Under the pieces are notes generated by a model. It saw only the letters and a program-made list of their open reading frames with translations. It was not told where the DNA came from and did no database searches. A stretch of DNA of 64,000 nucleotides from Gyromitra esculenta. Lineage: Eukaryota; Ascomycota; Pezizomycetes; Pezizales; Discinaceae. The translations under genes and the position numbers were made by a program. The DNA is taken from assembly GCA_038503075.1 (NCBI GenBank), contig JBCAML010000001.1:4030001-4094000 (forward strand), written 5' to 3'. Below are positions 58,183-64,000 of the stretch, one piece after another (within the stretch, counting starts at the first letter, position 1; every line of letters begins with the position of its first letter).

Positions 58183-59805
58183 AAAGAAGCGGGGGGTGCT
58201 TTATTCTTTTTGTTTGCCTTTTTAGTGTTGGCTATTTTCTCTATGGAGTGGACTAGTTTATGGTCCCCTTTTAGGGAGGCGGGGGTTAGGGTGGTTTAGG
58301 GTGGGAAATGGCTTAGCGAGGGAGACTGGATAGGATGGGGATCAAATGGGGTTAAGTTTTCTTTGGTTTGCTATTCGAATATGATTTAGATCTATGGTCT
58401 GTTGCTCCATGCATAATCACTCGAAGATGTACTAGGGAATACTACTACTAATAATAATAACTCATACTCGCATGCAACTCGTAGGTTATGGCGGTGAGAT
58501 ATTAGGCATCAGGTCCCCATTTGGGCATTTTAGCTGGAAAAACTGCCAAAACCAGCTCGACCTGGGAGGTGTATACCAGGGATGGGGAACATGGAACTTG
58601 GACCCATAGCCTCTCGTTTTTACTAGGCGATACTACTGGAAGCCTTGTAACCTAATTGTATTCTATTAGCGAGAAATGAGAAGATATGTTGTAGTTGGTG
58701 CTAGTAGAGAGTATCAGCGCCTAACGGAAGTCCTACGACTTGAATTTGAAGTGATAGTTTGAAGCGGTTGAAGGGACTAGCCTTTGTTGGTTGTATGTTA
58801 TCAGAGATTTCTATATCTTTCGGTCAGTTATTGCAAAGTACCAGGCTGCTTTACATATAATTGTCTCGAGGGCTTAGTACAGCTTACGGACAGGTTTTCG
58901 CTGGATAAAGCGTTCGAGTGACTAAGCACGGTAAGTGAACGAGCACTGACTCTACAACAGAGTCTACTACAAAGGATTTCATGATCTTGTTAGATATACG
59001 TATCACAGCTAGGACTTATCGTCGGAGTCAACTCTAACGACTATCGTTAAGTGCGGTCCGTGCGCATATTAAATTTTAGGGTTAGGGCTTTGGTACTCTC
59101 CAAGCGGCGCAGTTTCGGAATTGGACCAGCATTTCGTAAGTGCCACGACGGCTCCGAACAGCTGCCTCACAGGCGATGATTCGGGACCGGTTGTCCGATA
59201 GCTGTGGTTGTTGTTCCTGAGCTCAAAGAGGCTAACGGCAGCATTCCTCAACATCCCGGCAAAGATACAAACACCTCGAGTCTTGAACCCTTGGAATCAA
59301 TTTCCAATCACGTTTGTCAGGCCTTCCTCCCAAGATATCTGTAGATTGCGTGTCTTAGGCTGATGATTGCGTAATCCCAGTTACGAAATAGTAATGTTTC
59401 CTCAAGCTCACGCAGCACTGTAAGCTTGATACAACAATCAAGGCGAAACAATTGCCCCCCCCAACCTAGCCTGTGAAACAAGCTCAACAGCCCTAAAAAA
59501 GGAAACTGAGCTTTGTGTGCCATCTAACCCGGTACCATACTGATTTCAAAGCAGTTTTACAGATTAGAAATATAAGCCACAAATTCCTCCGGGAGTTGTG
59601 AGGGGGGGAGGGTTGTGATATAAAAAGACGCGTGACTCGGAGGGAAACTGCCGTTCAACCCCTCATCTCACCATCCCATTTTACCCCACCTCCCCCTCCA
59701 CCCCACCCCACCTCTCTCACCCTTCTAAAAGCCACGACAGCACCTCGGAATTCCAAAGCTCCAAATACTACCTCCATCTATTACACTCCCAACAAACACT
59801 ACATC
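58183..59805. other. Intergenic: AT-rich, then ATX1 promoter
   Basis: No supported gene. A short tttagggttaggg stretch near 59076 resembles two telomere-type repeats but is isolated. A C-rich leader (59665-59805) precedes ATX1. Confidence 0.4.
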
Positions 59806-60143
59806 ATGCCTGCCCAAACCTATGAATTCAACGTCGCCATGAGCTGCGGCGGATGCTCAGGCGCTGTCACTAGGGTTCTTACAAAACTTGACGGTAACTC
59901 TACTCCCCTCCCCCCTTCTTTGTATGTAAACACACTAATTAAACTTTTCCGCAAATAGGCGTTGACAATTTCGATGTCTCCCTCGAAACGCAGACCGTTA
60001 AGGTGAATACCAAAGGAGATTCAGACCTCACCTACGACAAAGTCCTTAACGTCATCGGCAAGACCGGCAAGAAGGTTAACGAAGGAGCCGAGTATGTTGA
60101 CGGAGAGAAGGTCACAAGGCCTGTTGCTCTTACCGCCGCCTAG
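59806..60143 (+). CDS. ATX1: Copper chaperone ATX1
   Basis: Two exons, join(59806..59893, 59959..60143), 90 residues. Atx1 carries Cu(I) in the cytosol to the Ccc2-type copper ATPase of the secretory pathway. The single HMA fold has the metal-binding loop MSCGGCSGAV with ligands Cys14 and Cys17, and a basic C-terminal half (KTGKKVNEG) expected to dock with the ATPase. There is no targeting signal. The intron (GTAACT...AATAG, 65 nt) splits the glycine codon of KLDG-VDNFDV, restoring the beta-strand-loop pattern. The C terminus extends about 15 residues beyond the yeast protein. It is tail-to-tail with MLH3, 400 bases away. Confidence 0.95.
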
Positions 60144-60543
60144 TAGGGTCTGGTTACTCTAATTTGAGGCTGCAGACGAAACTGCAGGTAAAGCAATAGG
60201 GAGTTTGGATACGTTTCTGGGTGGCATTGGGTTTTCTATTTTTCTTGTTTTCCGCGATTTATATATCCTACATTCCTCGGAGCAAGTCTCAAAATGACAA
60301 ATAAAAATTATACCAGAGACTTAGATCTTAAACAACACTGGAGTGAGATGAATCCACCTCAAATTACCAGCCCCGATGACTAGACCACTCCAATAAGCCT
60401 TACAAATCCATACCTAGGTCTACCAAAGCCCCAATATATATGAACAGTCCAACCTTTAAGTCATCACAGATAAGGTCCAAGTCTACCCAACGCCAAATCC
60501 TCACTAAAAACGCCCAATGAACTCCCCTGCCAACATTAAACTC
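60144..60543. terminator. Shared 3' flank of ATX1 and MLH3
   Basis: Convergent genes end here. T-rich sequence (60230-60260) and aataaaaattata near 60299 provide polyadenylation-like signals for the plus-strand gene. No other feature is seen. Confidence 0.35.
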
Positions 60544-63500
60544 TTATCGGCTAAACTCCCCATCTTCTTTCGCCATCCACTTCCTAAAGTCGTGCATGAA
60601 ATGCCCTCCCTTTTCCCCTTCGAGCCCCTCAACCTCGCCTCCCGACATCCCAAGATCAACGAGGGGAATCATGCTTGGCCGCCCATGCGCACATTGGAAC
60701 GGAAACATACATTCCCCCAGTTTTCTCATTAGCACCTTGCATTCTGCCAATTCCAGTGGGTCATTAAACATAATTGCGCTTCTGCAGGCCCTACTATTCA
60801 GCATATCTAACAAACCCTTCGGGCATGATCCAATACGCTTAACCCAACCGTGGGCACCGGAAGTGAGTGAAGCGGGTAGCTGGGCATCAGAGAGAGAATA
60901 AACGTGGGTCCGAATCATGTCGATCGCCAGGGACGGCTCGTTTGTACAGCGATCTGCAGCAACTCTCGGGAGGGAATCGATATGTAATGAGAGTTCCTCC
61001 CCATCATTGTTCCTTCCTGTTGCAGGAGAAGATGAGAGGTGGTAGTTGATACCCCACTCCTTAAACCTTTCTTCGTATCGCTTCATCAAATCCCACTCGC
61101 GCCGGTTAACGCGGTACACTAATTTCTTCAATAATAGGTCCGATGTGTATAACGTTTCTGTTGTTATGTTGGAAGAACTGCAGATTTCTGTGAATAAAGA
61201 TTCGACGCGGACACGTTCGTCAGCTGCGTGTTGGTCTACTATTACTAGTAATTGGCAGCTTTCCCCCGCTCCTCTTAATTCACCTTCCTCATCTTCATCT
61301 TCGTTTTTCGTTGAGATGCCATGCATCTTAATGAGTATATACTTCTTGTCCACCTGCGCGATGACCTCCGCATTTCGCAGCCCTTCTTTTGTAAGTTTTC
61401 CAAGCGTTGTAGAAGTAGCTTCTACAAAACCATCGGCGCAGTCATGAACGCAAGAATTGGCGGAGAGCTGGGCTCCGGTGGTAATGGAGGGAATAGGGGC
61501 TAAATTATCTTTGAATACTGGATTTTCCCAATTCTAAAAATGTCGTGAGTAAATCAGCGATTTTTCGTGAGCTAAGTGGATGCATACCTTTAGAAGTTGT
61601 TCGACAAAAGTACCTTTGCCTGGTGCATCAGTGCTTTCACTCATTCTCGACCTTTTAGCAGGATTATTTTCCGATCCCCCCGAAAGTATTTGCTTTTGAA
61701 AGAAGAATGAGGAAGCAGGCCTTTTCGTACCCGCATTGTGAGAGGGCTGTACGGAATTCTTTCTGACAGTTTTCGCCGCAGTTGTGTTCCCAGTTCTGGT
61801 GTTGATTTGGAACGACTTTTTGGAAATAGGATTTGTCCACGAAACATACTCATCTTCGTCTCCACCCACAGAGCTTTGCCTTTCTCCTGCTCGGGCAGCT
61901 GTAACTTCAACGCTGTCACGGCCTTTACTAGCATTTATAATTAAGTCTGTAGGCAAAAGTTCAAGTTCCTTTGTCTTAAACCCCGTCCTCTGTCGCCCTT
62001 CTTCCTCATTTGGATCTATTTTTGCCGATTTGACTCGACTCCACATTGCCAGCGCACGGTTATCTCTATGTGGAGTGCCCTCTCTGCTGTCGACAACTCC
62101 TGGAGGGCTACTGGCTGAATCACTATTATTATTCCTGATAACGCTCAAGGGTGTGGCTGATCTTGAATGCGATTTTGTCGATTTTCTCTGTTCTAGATCT
62201 ACTATCGAAGGGCTCGTCCTGCTTCTAGTCCTAGAGTCTCTCCCTCGGATATTAGATGAGGACGAGGATGAAAGCGAAAAGGGCTGAAAGTGGTGTGTCT
62301 TCAGGAATTCTTGAAGCAATTTTTGGAGAAGGTTAATGACACCCCTGAGATGGTCTCCCTCCAAGCCGGCTTTTCCTTCAGTTCCACCCTCCCCACCCAA
62401 TACACTAATATCGCCGTTGACACATTCGATCCGCAGGATGAACATTCCCCATTTCTCCACGCCTTTCCTTGGGCCTCCCCTGGCTTTTGAGCCCATTGCT
62501 TTGGCTTCATCATCTTCAACCACACCAAATGAAGATGCTGCAAGGATGCGGTTGATCTCAGCGTGCAGCAATGTCGTAGATGGAGGAAGCGGGTGATTAT
62601 TGATATATAAAAACTGAAATACCCTCGATCCATTCCCTCTAGTACAAATCCACCCTTCTATCTTAATACCTCCTTGCTGGGCTTTAACCTTCTCCCATCC
62701 ACTCCCCACTACGTCTCTACCATAAACCTGCCGCAGCACCCCTATCTCCCATGGACCTAGATTCCCGCCCTTGACGACTAAATGGCGTTTCCCGTTTTCG
62801 TCTCTCGCTACTACCGCCACTCCTTTGCCTTGAGGCGTGAGCAGGAGCTGAACAATCGCACGATTAACGTCCTCCCATTCCCGTTCGACATCTTCTTGCT
62901 GGCGAGCTTTGAGGCGAACTGGCATGTCACCCCATAATCCTTCAATCCTAACCACAGTCCCGGTGGCGGGGAGCCGTAGATGCTCTGGTGCAAGACCCGT
63001 AAATACCGGTGTAGAATACGAAATACGGATGGTATGTGTTGAGCGGTAAGCATGGTGGCGTGAAGTTAACGTAAATAACGAATGCGTAGCCAGCGAGCTT
63101 AATGCCTGTCCTCGGAATCCGAACGTTGCTGAGCTCGAGTTAGGCAGTGGAGGGTATTTTGATGTAGCTATGGACATCCAAAAAGGTCTAAATCAGCCAC
63201 AAGCTTCCAGCTAATCTCCACGAAGGAGACAGACCGTACATTTTCCCCACCATGCTCACATCCACGGGCGAAATCCCCATGCCGTCATCTTCAACGACGC
63301 AGCTGTTCCGTGAAAGGTTCGCTTGGATCTTGATACTGTGGGCGTTGGCGTCGAGCGAGTTCTGAATGAGCTCGGAAATGGCGTCACTAAGAGTTGTAAC
63401 AACAAGTGTTGAACGAAGGCGAATAGCTACTTCTTCGGGAAGTTGCCGAATTGTGGGAGCTTCAGAAGGCATTGCCATGAACAGCAGTGAGCTTTCAGAA

Positions 63501-63625
63501 GCTAGAGAAGGTATTTGCGTTTCCTGTGTTCCTGAATCACTGAGATTCACGATCTTGGCTGGCGTGGTTTGCGTAATGAGGCTGTATGTATTGGGGTTAG
63601 GGTTATTTTGGCCTTCACCAGCCAC
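60544..63625 (-). CDS. MLH3: DNA mismatch repair protein MLH3
   Basis: Three exons, complement(join(60544..61533, 61588..63167, 63235..63625)), 986 residues. Mlh3 pairs with Mlh1 to nick DNA in meiotic crossing-over and in mismatch repair. The GHKL ATPase has motif I SELIQNSLDAN (E85, N89), motif II DDGMGIS (114-119) and motif III FGFRGQAL (146-153). The middle is a long Ser-rich linker. The C-terminal endonuclease motif is DQHAADERVRVE, the complete DQHA(x)2E(x)4E metal site. ACRSAIMF and CAHGRP are the other two nuclease-site motifs, so the enzyme should be catalytically competent. Residues 1-49 look unlike the family; Met50 (63478) or Met52, just before PTIRQLPEEVAIRL, is a likely true start. 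It is convergent with ATX1. Confidence 0.94.
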
Positions 63626-64000
63626 CAGCCTGTGACTAGAATCTCGAGTTCATCCCACTACATTTCCTCCCAAACTCAATCCCGCTCGGTAGACGTAGGT
63701 GCCCTGGACAATCCAGCACTAACTCTAGTCGCGCTCTAACTTAAGCTTAAATTCAACCCAGCCCCTGATCCCGGCACGACATCCATACATGTAGGCGTCC
63801 GTACAGCTACACGTAACAGCCTGTAGTAACTACACGCACCGTATCTGCTGTCGGAATACAGTTCAGCTTTGCATTCACTTAAAAGCACAACGTTGTGGTT
63901 CATGCACAGAGTGAGCAATGATACATCAGAGCTATTACCAACCAGCACCACATTAGTCGTCGATACCAGAAATTAAAATAAGAGGTGGTGAGCCTCGGCC
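63626..64000 (-). other. Upstream region of MLH3
   Basis: About 375 bases to the window edge without a supported frame; presumably promoter of MLH3. Confidence 0.4.

Noticed and set aside
59070..59095. Telomere-like tttagggttaggg
   Set aside because: Only two TTAGGG-type units, internal, with unique genes on both sides; chance level.

Overview
The window is nuclear DNA of a filamentous ascomycete (Pezizomycotina). The genes have several short introns (about 50-85 nt, GT...AG), there are no bacterial-style operons, and the families present (NADP-glutamate dehydrogenase, Mtr-type amino-acid permease, CCG-9-type trehalose phosphorylase, LaeA-like methyltransferase, fungal P450) are typical of that group. 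The wide, AT/TA-rich, gene-free intervals would fit an early-diverging lineage such as Pezizomycetes, but this placement is only an inference. I read the introns by hand. Every multi-exon gene model below keeps frame across all its junctions.

Layout. 0-6.6 kb: the 3' end of a GPI-anchored surface protein, NADP-glutamate dehydrogenase with a GATA-factor site cluster just upstream, and a small coiled-coil protein. 6.6-10.8 kb: gene-free. 10.8-14.7 kb (minus): a CaMKK/Ssp1-like protein kinase. 14.7-24.2 kb: a gene desert with a CAG-rich leader and an AT-rich, repeat-like part. 24.2-33.1 kb: a small acidic-tailed protein, a peroxisomal SCPx-type thiolase, a Ser-rich low-complexity protein (minus) and an Mtr-like amino-acid transporter (minus, nine exons including one of 28 nt). 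33.1-36.1 kb: spacer with a degenerate ~165-bp tandem array. 36.1-40.5 kb: TCF25/Rqc1 and ALG11. 42.3-44.6 kb: trehalose phosphorylase/synthase. 46.4-57.2 kb: LaeA-like methyltransferase, a pogo/Fot1-like MITE in AT-rich DNA, an intact cytochrome P450, COX18 and an FAD-dependent oxidoreductase. 57.9-63.6 kb: a small hypothetical protein, the ATX1 copper chaperone and MLH3 (minus).

Functionally this is mostly housekeeping: nitrogen assimilation and amino-acid uptake, trehalose metabolism, peroxisomal lipid degradation, N-glycan assembly, ribosome quality control, cytochrome oxidase biogenesis and copper delivery, and meiotic/mismatch DNA repair. The methyltransferase, P450 and FAD enzyme could be metabolite tailoring enzymes, but COX18 sits among them and no backbone synthase is present, so a biosynthetic cluster is not supported. 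I found no convincing undescribed multi-gene system. The most interesting signals are non-coding: the MITE, a 43-bp-arm inverted repeat in the gene desert, the 165-bp degenerate array, several strong palindromes, and some unusual gene-structure details.
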